Shown here: positions 1 to 6,251 of the stretch, piece by piece | Position numbering within the stretch: the stretch's first letter is position 1 | How the letters are laid out: each line of letters opens with the position of its first letter | DNA from: Brevundimonas sp. UBA2388 | GTDB lineage: Bacteria; Pseudomonadota; Alphaproteobacteria; Caulobacterales; Caulobacteraceae | Reading direction: 5' to 3' | NCBI GenBank assembly: GCA_002343425.1 | Contig: DDSO01000163.1 | Coordinates: forward strand, 171 to 9,763 | DNA length: 9,593 nucleotides | The notes under the pieces: model-generated | Seen by the model: the letters and a program-made list of their open reading frames with translations, nothing else | What the model was told of the DNA's origin: nothing | The model's database searches: none | Position numbers and translations under genes: made by a program

Positions 1-73
1 CACCTACGAGGGCACCCACGACGTCCACGCCCTGATCCTGGGCCGGGCGATCACAGGGCAGAGCGCCTTCTAG
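1..73 (+). CDS. gcdH: Glutaryl-CoA dehydrogenase, C-terminal end only (partial)
   Basis: Only the last 23 complete codons and the TAG stop (71-73) lie in the window; base 1 is the final base of a codon and the gene begins upstream. The readable tail contains TYEGTHDVHALILGRAITG, which I recognise as the C-terminal signature of glutaryl-CoA dehydrogenase, an FAD-dependent acyl-CoA dehydrogenase that oxidises and decarboxylates glutaryl-CoA to crotonyl-CoA in lysine and tryptophan breakdown. In acyl-CoA dehydrogenases the YEGT segment near the C-terminus contributes to the active site around FAD. The stop codon overlaps the stop of the convergent lipoprotein gene. Another acyl-CoA dehydrogenase subfamily cannot be excluded from so short a piece, but the HALILGRAITG ending fits the glutaryl type best. 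Confidence 0.82.
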   Translation, partial: TYEGTHDVHALILGRAITGQSAF

Positions 74-864
74 GGAGGCGGCGCTTCCGCCGGGGCGTCT
101 TCCCGCGTCCCGGTGTTGACCTCGGGCACATAGAGGCCGGTGACCAGTCGCGTCAGGAAGCCGCCCGGCTGGTTCCGCGGCCCGAAGCGGCCGCAGGGGT
201 CCGGGTCTGCAATCGCCCTCACCGGCCGGTCCGCGGGCGCAAAGGCGTCGCCGACGGCGTCGGCGAAAGGCTCGGCCATCTGCAGGGCGTCGCCCACGCG
301 CGAAAGCGACGGTGAATCGGTCCCCAGAACATTGGCGTCGCGCGCCCACGCGAGGGCGGCCGTCTGCACGCCCCTTGCGTCCAGCAGCTCCGCCTCGGCC
401 GCCAGCCCACCGGTCGTTCCGGGCACCCGCACCGTGCCGGGGCCCGGGATGAAGGCGTTGGCGACCGCCGCCACGGCGGACCCGGCCGGCGCCGTCGGAT
501 CAATCCGCGCAATACCCGTCCGCACCCTGGGGGATCCCTCAGGCGATGCGGCGAGGGTGAACCGCTCGCTGATCTCGTAGCAGACCTGCCGGTCGACCTC
601 GCGCAGGACCATCGCGCGTTCTTCGGCGGTGAGCGCCGCTCCGGCTTGTCCGATCAGAGCCGTCGGCTCGATCCAGACCTGGTCGATCGCGGAGGCGGCG
701 GTCTCGTCGCGGTGTTGCCGGATCGAGGCGCGCACGGTGCCTTCCTGCGTCTTGAGCCGGTCGTAGCCCGACAGGAAACCGCTGTCCGGTTCAGGCGCGG
801 TCTGACATGCGACGAGGCCGCAAGCGATCAGCAGGCCGGCGGGAAGAAGGGATTTGGCGATCAT
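70..864 (-). CDS. DUF3313-type outer-envelope lipoprotein
   Basis: A 264-residue protein with a lipoprotein signal peptide: M-I-A-K, a hydrophobic stretch (residues 5-19) and a lipobox LVAC with the acceptor Cys at 20 (an alternative LIAC ends at Cys15). After the Cys comes a short linker and SGFLSGYDRL (28-37), the N-terminal signature I associate with DUF3313 lipoproteins. The middle (about 60-205) has the family layout: a WIEP segment at 64-67, a helix with EERAMV (81-86), VRTGIARIDPT (114-124), a Gly/Pro-rich loop (138-152) and an AEAELLDARG strand (156-165). Two cysteines (95 and 224) could form a disulfide. The tail is proline-rich. The ATG is supported by AAGGAG on the minus strand (plus positions 870-875), 5 nt upstream. 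Its function is unknown. It is divergent from a two-component/HtrA operon, so shared control is possible but not shown. Confidence 0.8.
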   Translation of the reverse strand: MIAKSLLPAGLLIACGLVACQTAPEPDSGFLSGYDRLKTQEGTVRASIRQHRDETAASAIDQVWIEPTALIGQAGAALTAEERAMVLREVDRQVCYEISERFTLAASPEGSPRVRTGIARIDPTAPAGSAVAAVANAFIPGPGTVRVPGTTGGLAAEAELLDARGVQTAALAWARDANVLGTDSPSLSRVGDALQMAEPFADAVGDAFAPADRPVRAIADPDPCGRFGPRNQPGGFLTRLVTGLYVPEVNTGTREDAPAEAPPP

Positions 865-897
865 TGAGGCTCCTTGGCCTCAAACTACGCGCCGGGA

Positions 898-923
898 GCC
901 GTTCCGGATGCATCCGGAACGGC
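898..923. promoter_or_regulatory. Perfect 26-bp palindrome in a divergent promoter region
   Basis: The half-site GCCGTTCCGGATG (898-910) is followed directly by its exact reverse complement (911-923), centred on ATGCAT. The symmetry breaks at 897/924. It lies 34 bp upstream of the lipoprotein start and 133 bp upstream of the response regulator start, so it could be an operator for a dimeric regulator or a hairpin in the lipoprotein leader. No T-run follows on the plus strand, and the minus-strand side reads into CCCGGCGCGTAG, so an intrinsic terminator is unlikely. The role is inferred; the symmetry is directly visible. Confidence 0.6.
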
Positions 924-948
924 GGAGGTCTCAGCTGCGTCAGGAACC

Positions 949-1017
949 GTCATTCCGTGCTCGGGGGGCCAACCCCTAGTTTGCGCGAACGCGGTCCGTT
1001 GAGCATTGTCATTCCGT
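949..1017 (+). repeat. Direct decamer repeat upstream of the response regulator
   Basis: GTCATTCCGT occurs at 949-958 and again, identically, at 1008-1017, 59 bp apart start to start. The second copy ends 39 bp upstream of the response regulator ATG and the first lies 25 bp beyond the palindrome. OmpR-type regulators often bind direct repeats near their own promoters, so these could be autoregulatory sites, but that is inference. Between the copies are a GGGG/CCCC mini-stem (965-968/973-976) and a possible -35 (TTGAGC, 999-1004) with a weak -10 (TATCAA, 1017-1022). Confidence 0.4.
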
Positions 1018-1056
1018 ATCAACGCCGTATCGTCAGCGAGGGGTGGAGTGGCGGTC

Positions 1057-1869
1057 ATGGACGGAGAAGCGGCAGGCATCGAAGGCGACGACCCGTTCGC
1101 CCAACTGCGCGATGTCTTCTCCGGTCGCCGCGCACTGCTGCTGGAAGACGATCCCGCCCTTTCCGAACACGTCGCCGAGCGGCTCCTGCGGGCCGGTTTC
1201 GAAGCCGTGGAACGGGTCGACAGCGGCGAGGCCGCGATCGCCGCCGCCGCCGCGTCCTTCGACGTCCTCATCCTGGACCGGCTGACCGCCGGACTGGACG
1301 GACTGGAGACGCTGAAACGCCTGCGCGCCGGCGGGGGTCCGTGTGCGGACGCCCCGGCCCTGATGCTGACGGCGCTGGGCGGCGAGCGGCAGAAGGTCGA
1401 GGGGCTGCTGGGCGGCGCCGACGACTATCTGTCCAAGCCGGTCGGCGACGAGGAACTGCTGGCGCGCATCGCCGCCCAGCTGCGTCGCGCCGCCCGCCGC
1501 GCGGCCCCGGTCGGCAACGATCTGGTCAATGGTCCATTCCGCCTGGCCTTCGGCGCCCGGACGCTGAAATTCGACGCCGCGGGCGCCTCGCGGCTCATTG
1601 ACCTGTCGCCATTGGAATTCGCGATCGTCTGTGAACTGATGACCGCCCGTGGCCAGCCCGTTACCAAGACCATGCTGTGGGACCGCTGCTGGGTCGAATG
1701 GCGCTTCCTGCCGGATAATTTCGTCAACATCATCGATGCGCGGATCAGCGCCCTGCGTCGCCGACTCAAGGAACAGGCCCCGGAACTGGGAGAAGAGCTG
1801 CACCCCCTGATCGTTTCGGCCCGCAGCCAGAGCCTGATCTTCCGCGATCTGTCCGCCTGGACGGGCTGA
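1057..1869 (+). CDS. OmpR/PhoB-family response regulator
   Basis: A 270-residue two-domain DNA-binding regulator. The receiver domain (about 25-143) has all the phosphorylation residues: acidic cluster E30-D31-D32, phosphoacceptor D74 in LILD, T105 in MLTA and K127 in SKP. The usual proline after the acceptor (LPGxDG) is replaced by TAGLDG. A winged-helix effector domain follows (about 158-264), with LSPLEF (183-188) and a recognition-helix region FVNIIDARISALRRRL (222-237). The final hairpin is unusual: the common TVRGxGY motif is absent and LIVSARSQSLIF (251-262) stands in its place. The start at 1057 is preferred because GGAG (1045-1048) lies 8 nt upstream; an in-frame ATG at 1006 lacks such a site and would add 17 residues without domain character. 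The partner kinase starts 7 nt after its stop. A 24-residue extension precedes the receiver. Confidence 0.9.
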   Translation: MDGEAAGIEGDDPFAQLRDVFSGRRALLLEDDPALSEHVAERLLRAGFEAVERVDSGEAAIAAAAASFDVLILDRLTAGLDGLETLKRLRAGGGPCADAPALMLTALGGERQKVEGLLGGADDYLSKPVGDEELLARIAAQLRRAARRAAPVGNDLVNGPFRLAFGARTLKFDAAGASRLIDLSPLEFAIVCELMTARGQPVTKTMLWDRCWVEWRFLPDNFVNIIDARISALRRRLKEQAPELGEELHPLIVSARSQSLIFRDLSAWTG

Positions 1870-1876
1870 GACCGCC

Positions 1877-3325
1877 GTGCCCCTCCGCTTCCTCCGCCTG
1901 CGCGCCTGGCTGGGACGGCGGACCTCGACCCAGCTGGCGGCCGGCATCGCCGTTATGGCGGCGGTGGCCCTGACCGGCTCGCTGATCGCCACCGGCGCGG
2001 CGGTGCGGATGGACCAGCGGGAAAAGGCGGCTCTGGCCGCGCTCGACGACTACAGCACAATGGTCGAGAAGCTGCGGATCGAGGCCAGCCTTACCGCCGC
2101 CGACATCACGCCTGCCGACGCCGCCTATCTTTCGGCCTGGCTGAGCGCTTTCCAGGACGGTCCTGCCCGGGACGCGGGCTCTCTGGAGAAAACCTGCAGT
2201 ACGGGGCAGGGCGGTGCGGGCGTGCGCTTCATCCGCGCCCCGGTCGGCAAGCCCGCCGGCCTCGCCGCTCTGGAGACCACGCGCGGCGAGCGGGCTCCCC
2301 GCCTCGGAGAGGGCGTCCATGTACTGCGCCTGGATCGCGGCGTCCTGTGCCCGGCGCGGGCGGTCGAGGTCGTGGTGGTGCGCCGTTCGGTCGGGGCGCT
2401 GGACATAGCCGTCGGCCGGGTCGTCGACCGTTCAGGCGGCGCCTGGGGCTGGGCCGTCGCCGCGGTGGCCGCCGCCGGCGTGCTGCTGCTGGCTTTCGGC
2501 CTGACCGCGGCGACCTTCGCCCGCCGCCGCCTGACCAGCGCTGTGGCCGATGTCAGCCGGGCGCTTGATCTCGCGTCCGTCGGAGACTTCTCGGTCCGCG
2601 CGCCCGAGACCGCCGTGGCCCCGGAACTGACCGAACTGACCGGCCGGGTGAACCTGACCCTCGACCGGCTCGAAGAATTGCTCAGCTGGTTGAGGGATTC
2701 GGCCGACCAGCTCGCGCATGATTTCCGCACGCCGTTGGCCCGGGCCTCGGCCCGGCTGGACAGGCTGAAGGAGATGGCCACGACCCCCGAGGCCCGGGCC
2801 CTGGCCGAGGAGGCCCGCTCCGACCTGACCCGGCTGACCCGGGCGATGAACGAAGCCATGACCCTGCGCGATGGTGAGGCCTGGGTGTTCGAGACGGTGC
2901 GCCTGGACCGGTTGGCGGCCTCGGCTGCGGAACTCTATCAGCCGCTTGCCGAGGAACGCGGGGCGATGATCCGGGTCGAGGCTTCACCTGTGTCTGTCCT
3001 GGGGGTCAGGTCCCTGTTGCAGCGGGCCGTCACCAATCTGGTGGACAATGCCGTCAAGTTTTCACCGGACGGCGGCGTGGTGACCCTCACCGTACGACTG
3101 GAGGACGGCAAGCCCGTCCTTTCGGTCGCGGACCAGGGTCCGGGGCTGGATCCCGAACTGCTCGACGATCCCGCCCGCGCGATCTCAAGGGCGGCCGACG
3201 AGGGGCGCGAAAGCCACGGCATGGGCCTGGCCTTCGTGCGCGCGATCCTCAAGCGCCACGGGGCGGCCATGACGATTGATGACGCCGGTCCGGGGGCAGT
3301 CGTCACGGCGCGTTTCTCGCGCTAG
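1877..3325 (+). CDS. Membrane sensor histidine kinase with HAMP domain
   Basis: A 482-residue kinase, starting at GTG because the first in-frame ATG lies inside the first membrane helix. Order: short basic cytoplasmic N-terminus (1-19), membrane helix 1 (about 20-42), a periplasmic sensor region of about 145 residues, membrane helix 2 (about 190-213), HAMP linker (about 214-267), dimerisation/phosphoacceptor helix with H281 in LAHDFRTPLAR (279-289), and an HATPase domain. The latter has an N-box LVDNAVKF (388-395), a G1 box DQGPGLD (419-425) and a G2 box HGMGLAFV (447-454), so kinase activity is expected. The sensor region matches no family I recognise and has two cysteines (107 and 158) that could pair in the oxidising periplasm. 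It sits 7 nt after the regulator and 27 nt before the HtrA protease. The ligand is unknown; periplasmic stress is the inference from context. Confidence 0.9.
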   Translation: MPLRFLRLRAWLGRRTSTQLAAGIAVMAAVALTGSLIATGAAVRMDQREKAALAALDDYSTMVEKLRIEASLTAADITPADAAYLSAWLSAFQDGPARDAGSLEKTCSTGQGGAGVRFIRAPVGKPAGLAALETTRGERAPRLGEGVHVLRLDRGVLCPARAVEVVVVRRSVGALDIAVGRVVDRSGGAWGWAVAAVAAAGVLLLAFGLTAATFARRRLTSAVADVSRALDLASVGDFSVRAPETAVAPELTELTGRVNLTLDRLEELLSWLRDSADQLAHDFRTPLARASARLDRLKEMATTPEARALAEEARSDLTRLTRAMNEAMTLRDGEAWVFETVRLDRLAASAAELYQPLAEERGAMIRVEASPVSVLGVRSLLQRAVTNLVDNAVKFSPDGGVVTLTVRLEDGKPVLSVADQGPGLDPELLDDPARAISRAADEGRESHGMGLAFVRAILKRHGAAMTIDDAGPGAVVTARFSR

Positions 3326-3352
3326 GGTCCGTCCAACAACAGGGGATTGGCG

Positions 3353-4666
3353 ATGCGTTCCATCATCCGGGCCGGCGGCCTGTCCGTGCTTGCGCTTGTC
3401 GTCGCGGTCCCTCTGCTGACGGCCACACCCGCCGTCGCGCAACAATCCCCCGTGCCGTTTGACGCCCAGCGCGGCGTCTTCACCTTCGCCTCCGGCCTCG
3501 AACGGGCCCTGCCCGCGGTGGTCCAGGTGACCACGCTCGGTCAGTCCGAGGGCCCCAGTTCCGGTGAAAACGAGCCGCGTCCGATCTCCAGCGGCTCGGG
3601 GGCCATCATCGACGCGCGCGAAGGCATCGTGGTCACCAACAACCATGTGGTTGAAGGGGGGCGGAAATTCACCGTCGACATGACCGACGGCCGCATCTTC
3701 GACGCCGTGCTGATCGGCACTGACAAGGCCACCGACCTTGCCGTGCTCAAGATCGAGGCGCCCGGCCTGTCGCAGATCGACGTGGTCAACTCCGATTCGC
3801 TTCGCACGGGCGATCTGGCCTTCGCGGTCGGCTATCCGCTGGGCCTCGACCAGACCCTCACCATGGGCGTGATCTCAGGCATGGGCCGTTCGGGCATGGG
3901 TGACCGGATCGAGGACTATATCCAGACCGACGCCGCGGTGAATTCCGGCAACTCCGGCGGCCCGCTGCTGGACAGCCGCGGCCGGCTGATCGGCATCAAC
4001 ACCTCCATCCTGTCCGGTGGCGGCGGCGGCAATGACGGCATCGCCTTCGCCGTGCCCAGCCGGATCCTGATGTATGTGGTCGCCCAGCTGCGTGAGCACG
4101 GCGAGGTCCGGCGCGGGACCACCGGCGCCATCTTCGGCTCGCTCAACGCCCAGCGCTCGCGTGATCTCGGCCTGGGCATCGTGCGCGGCGCCGTGATCGA
4201 GGATGTTGCTCCGGGATCGTCGGCCGAGGCCGCGGGCCTTGAACGCGGCGACATCGTCACCCGCATCCAGAACCGCCCGGTCTCGAACGCGGGCACGGTG
4301 GCGGCCACGATCGGCATCGCCGCGCCCGGCGCCCAGGTCGAGGTCGTCTATCTGCGGGAGGGCCGGGAGGGCCGTGCCGCGTTGACGGTCGAGACGCCGT
4401 CCGAACGTCTCGTCACCGTCGGCCCGGACGCGGTGATGGCGCGCGGCGCTGCCATGCGCGCCGTCGCGGATGGTCTGCAGGTCTTCTCTGTGGAAGGCGG
4501 CTCGGCCGCAGCGGCGGCGGGTCTTCAGGCGGGTGATCTGATCCGCTCGGTCGACGGCCGATCCGTATCGGACCTCGGCGGTCTGGCCGCTGCCCTGGAC
4601 GGCGACTCGGGCCGGACCCTTTCCGTCACGCGCGGCGGTGAAACGGCTGAGGTCGTCCTGCCCTGA
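3353..4666 (+). CDS. htrA: Periplasmic HtrA/Deg-family serine protease, two PDZ domains
   Basis: A 437-residue secreted protease/chaperone of the DegP/DegQ group, which degrades or holds misfolded envelope proteins. A Sec signal peptide (1-29, ending AVA before Q30) precedes a trypsin-like domain with the full catalytic triad: H98 in TNNHVVEG, D128 in ATDLAVLK and S201 in GNSGGPLL; QTDAAVNSGNSGGPL (191-205) is a hallmark. PDZ1 spans about 257-347, PDZ2 about 360-437. PDZ2 is short and the protein ends at its last strand (VVLP). The loop corresponding to the long LA loop of DegP (about 63-78) is short, favouring a DegQ-like form. ATG 3353 is chosen over TTG 3347 because AGGGGA (3341-3346) lies 6 nt upstream of it. 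It is the third gene of the operon with a two-component system, reminiscent of the CpxRA control of degP, although co-transcription here is inferred from spacing. Confidence 0.93.
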   Translation: MRSIIRAGGLSVLALVVAVPLLTATPAVAQQSPVPFDAQRGVFTFASGLERALPAVVQVTTLGQSEGPSSGENEPRPISSGSGAIIDAREGIVVTNNHVVEGGRKFTVDMTDGRIFDAVLIGTDKATDLAVLKIEAPGLSQIDVVNSDSLRTGDLAFAVGYPLGLDQTLTMGVISGMGRSGMGDRIEDYIQTDAAVNSGNSGGPLLDSRGRLIGINTSILSGGGGGNDGIAFAVPSRILMYVVAQLREHGEVRRGTTGAIFGSLNAQRSRDLGLGIVRGAVIEDVAPGSSAEAAGLERGDIVTRIQNRPVSNAGTVAATIGIAAPGAQVEVVYLREGREGRAALTVETPSERLVTVGPDAVMARGAAMRAVADGLQVFSVEGGSAAAAAGLQAGDLIRSVDGRSVSDLGGLAAALDGDSGRTLSVTRGGETAEVVLP

Positions 4667-4673
4667 GACCCCA

Positions 4674-4693
4674 AGGCCTGGGACTCCAGGCCT
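4674..4693 (+). terminator. Hairpin directly after the htrA stop codon
   Basis: AGGCCTGG (4674-4681) pairs perfectly with CCAGGCCT (4686-4693) around a GACT loop, 8 bp of mostly GC, starting 8 nt after the htrA stop. No T-run follows (GATCCTCGCC), so it may stabilise the 3' end or assist Rho-type termination rather than act as a classical intrinsic terminator. A GANTC site (GACTC, 4682-4686) falls in the loop, probably by chance. Confidence 0.5.
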
Positions 4694-4714
4694 GATCCTC
4701 GCCGGATCCCGGAC

Positions 4715-4769
4715 AGCAAAACGCCCGCTCTGCCGGAGGGGGGAGGGTGGCTGAGCGGGCGTCTCTGCT
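4715..4769. terminator. Long terminator-like stem with G-rich loop
   Basis: ACGCCCGCTC (4721-4730) pairs perfectly with GAGCGGGCGT (4753-4762). Flanking AGCA (4715-4718) and TGCT (4766-4769) extend the stem across a small internal loop, and GCC/GGC (4732-4734/4749-4751) extend it inward. The apical loop (4735-4748) is nearly all G. On the plus strand a weak pyrimidine tail (CTCTGCTTT) follows; on the minus strand the stem is followed by a TTTT run, so it could work in either direction. The most likely job is ending the regulator-kinase-htrA transcript. Confidence 0.6.
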
Positions 4770-5045
4770 TTGGAGGAAGCATCGGCCCGCCGGAGCCCTT
4801 GGTGGAGTGATCCAGGAGGGGCTGGGGGGGCTATTCAGGATCCGGAAACGCTCCGAACTCCGACGAGCCGATGGGTCAGATGTCGCCCCCCAAGGGGGCG
4901 GGCGCTGGGCGGAAGCGAGGCGATTTCATGTTCGTCGCGATTTGTTCGCGTCGCGGCGTTCCAGACACAGTGTTCGGCGACGCGACTGCTTTGGAAGGGC
5001 GCTGGCCCACTGGCGTTTTCAGGATGGCGGCGTAACCTTCCCAAG
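4770..5045. other. Gene-free region upstream of the DUF2794 gene
   Basis: I see no convincing gene here. It contains a G-rich tract (4812-4830), a compact 7-bp hairpin (4884-4890/4894-4900, loop CAA) with no T-run, and a 9-bp inverted repeat TCGCGTCGC (4946-4954)/GCGACGCGA (4977-4985). The 22-nt interval of the latter holds a smaller palindrome, ACAC-A-GTGT (4965-4973). The larger repeat ends 60 bp before the DUF2794 start, a suitable place for regulation. A weak -10-like TAACCT (5033-5038) stands just upstream of the ATG. Base composition by codon position is not coding-like in the open frame that crosses it. Confidence 0.5.
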
Positions 5046-5378
5046 ATGAGCGACGCCGCTGATTTGCAGTCCGTTCCCGGACCGGTCTTTTTCGACCGGC
5101 GCGAACTCGACCTGATCCTGCGGGTCTATGGCCGGATGGTCGCCGCAGCCGAGTGGCGCGACTACGCCATGGTCGGCCACAAGGATGTCGCGGAGTTCGC
5201 CGTCTTCCGCCGCTCGGGCGACGCCCCGCTCTATCGCATCGAGAAGCGTCCGGCGCTGCGCCTCAAACAGGGTCAGTGGGCGGTGATCGGCGAGGGTGGG
5301 GTGGTGCTGCGCCGGGGCCGCGAACTGGCCCAGGTCCTGCGCGTCTTCGACAGCCGCAAATTCACGATCGTGGAATAG
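5046..5378 (+). CDS. DUF2794 domain-containing protein
   Basis: A 110-residue soluble protein recognised as DUF2794, a small conserved family of alphaproteobacteria with no established function. Family landmarks are visible in order: FDRRELDLILRVYGRMVAAAEWRDY split over residues 16-40, FAVFRR (51-56), PLYRIEKRP (61-69), KQGQWAVIGEGG (74-85) and GRELAQVLRV (91-100). There is no signal peptide or membrane segment, so it is expected in the cytoplasm. The alternating charged and hydrophobic pattern suggests a compact beta-rich fold with a final helix. No good ribosome-binding site precedes the ATG; the nearest purines are AAG directly before it. A -10-like TAACCT at 5033-5038 would give a leaderless or very short leader transcript, which is inference. 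It is monocistronic and converges on the Bax inhibitor gene. Confidence 0.85.
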   Translation: MSDAADLQSVPGPVFFDRRELDLILRVYGRMVAAAEWRDYAMVGHKDVAEFAVFRRSGDAPLYRIEKRPALRLKQGQWAVIGEGGVVLRRGRELAQVLRVFDSRKFTIVE

Positions 5379-5383
5379 AAAAA

Positions 5384-5405
5384 GGGCCCGGATCGCTCCG
5401 GGCCC
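5384..5405 (-). terminator. Intrinsic terminator, strongest for the minus-strand gene
   Basis: GGGCCCGGA (5384-5392) pairs perfectly with TCCGGGCCC (5397-5405) around a TCGC loop. Read on the minus strand the stem is followed by TTTTT (complement of 5379-5383), a classical intrinsic terminator 23 nt beyond the Bax inhibitor stop. On the plus strand only CTCCGTCTT follows, so it may stop the DUF2794 transcript less efficiently. The A-run begins directly after the DUF2794 stop codon. Confidence 0.85.
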
Positions 5406-5428
5406 CTCCGTCTTCCGGATCGATGATC

Positions 5429-6175
5429 CTATTCGCGGTTGCCGCCCATGAACATCAGCAGGAACTGGAACAGGTTCACGAAATTGATGAACAGGCTCAG
5501 CGCGCCGAAGCCGGTGGCCACGCCCATCGCCGCCTTGTCGCCGCCCAGGGCATAGTAGGTCATCTTAAGCCGCTGGGTGTCGAAGGCGATCAGGCCCGAG
5601 AAGATCAGCACGCCGATGGCGCTGATGATCAGGGCCATCATGCTGGACTGCAGGAACATGTTGACCACCATGGCGATGACCAGGCCGATCACGCCCATGA
5701 TCAGGAAGCTGCCGAGGCCGCTGAGGTCCTTCTTGGTCGTGTAGCCGAACAGGCTCAGCCCCCCGAAGGCGGCGGCGGTGACGAAGAAGGTCGAGGCGAT
5801 CGACTCGTTCGTGTAGCGCAGGAAGAGGATGCCCATCCCGGCGCCGATGGTGGCGACCACGGCCCAGTAGAGCAGGTTCACCCCGCCCGCCGTCGGGTTC
5901 TTCATGAAGAACATCGAGCCGAACAGCAGCACCAGCGGCGAGAACTGCACGATCATGCCCAGCATGGTCAGGCCGACGCGACCGTCCGGTCCTGCGGCGA
6001 ACAGCAGCTGCTGCACGGCCGGGACGTTGCCGGTCACATAGGCCAGAGCGCCCGCGACGACGAGGCCGAGGGCCAGTTTGTTGTAGACGCCCAGCATGAA
6101 GCTGCGCAGGCCGGCGTCCACCGACATGTCGGCAGTGGCGGGCGCGGTGGTGTAGCCGTTTCTGAAATCGCTCAT
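5429..6175 (-). CDS. Bax inhibitor-1/YccA family inner-membrane protein
   Basis: A 248-residue polytopic protein of the Bax inhibitor-1 (UPF0005) family, close to the YbhL/YccA type. After a soluble N-terminus (1-27) there are about seven hydrophobic helices, roughly at 29-48, 68-90, 98-118, 126-145, 154-175, 178-197 and 219-243. Family signatures include YTTKKDLSGLGSFL (145-158) and the conserved acidic site in FDTQRLK (198-204), where D199 corresponds to the Asp implicated in pH-dependent calcium leak in the structurally studied homologue BsYetJ. Some bacterial members interact with the FtsH protease; the role here is unknown. The ATG at 6175 is chosen because GGAGGA (plus 6187-6192 complement) lies 11 nt upstream and the family N-terminus begins with a short MSDF-type segment. 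An open frame extends further upstream but encodes unrelated sequence. It is divergent from thpR and followed by a strong terminator. Confidence 0.92.
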   Translation of the reverse strand: MSDFRNGYTTAPATADMSVDAGLRSFMLGVYNKLALGLVVAGALAYVTGNVPAVQQLLFAAGPDGRVGLTMLGMIVQFSPLVLLFGSMFFMKNPTAGGVNLLYWAVVATIGAGMGILFLRYTNESIASTFFVTAAAFGGLSLFGYTTKKDLSGLGSFLIMGVIGLVIAMVVNMFLQSSMMALIISAIGVLIFSGLIAFDTQRLKMTYYALGGDKAAMGVATGFGALSLFINFVNLFQFLLMFMGGNRE

Positions 6176-6222
6176 GGCGAGATCGGTCCTCCATCTGACC
6201 GGGGTTTCCCGGGCTTGGCGCA

Positions 6223-6251
6223 AATATCGGGCCGAGCGGCCCCTTCCGCAA
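6223..6251 (-). promoter_or_regulatory. Predicted promoter of the Bax inhibitor gene
   Basis: Read on the minus strand, TTGCGG (complement of 6246-6251) is followed after 17 nt by GATATT (complement of 6223-6228). Spacing is ideal for a housekeeping sigma factor, and the predicted start would leave a leader of about 40 nt containing the GGAGGA ribosome-binding site. The spacer contains the palindromic GGGCCGAGCGGCCC. This is a prediction from consensus only. Confidence 0.4.

Noticed and set aside
1006..1056. Upstream ATG start for the response regulator
   Set aside because: The start at 1057 has a well-spaced GGAG, and the upstream extension overlaps the repeated decamer and has no domain character.
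807..1601. Arg-rich plus-strand frame overlapping the divergent region and the response regulator
   Set aside because: The Arg/Gly-dominated composition is typical of an out-of-frame reading of GC-rich coding sequence.
1033..1992. Minus-strand open frame antisense to the response regulator
   Set aside because: No recognisable motif and no ribosome-binding site; the regulator on the plus strand has complete receiver and DNA-binding domains.
4884..4900. CGCCCCC/GGGGGCG hairpin as a terminator
   Set aside because: No T-run on either side and no gene ending nearby; kept only as a note in the gene-free region.
4747..5049. GTG-started 100-codon frame ending in an ATGA overlap with the DUF2794 start
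   Set aside because: Tempting because of the overlap, but it begins inside the terminator stem, has no ribosome-binding site, is Arg-rich, uses codons unlike its neighbours and lacks the high third-position GC of real genes here.
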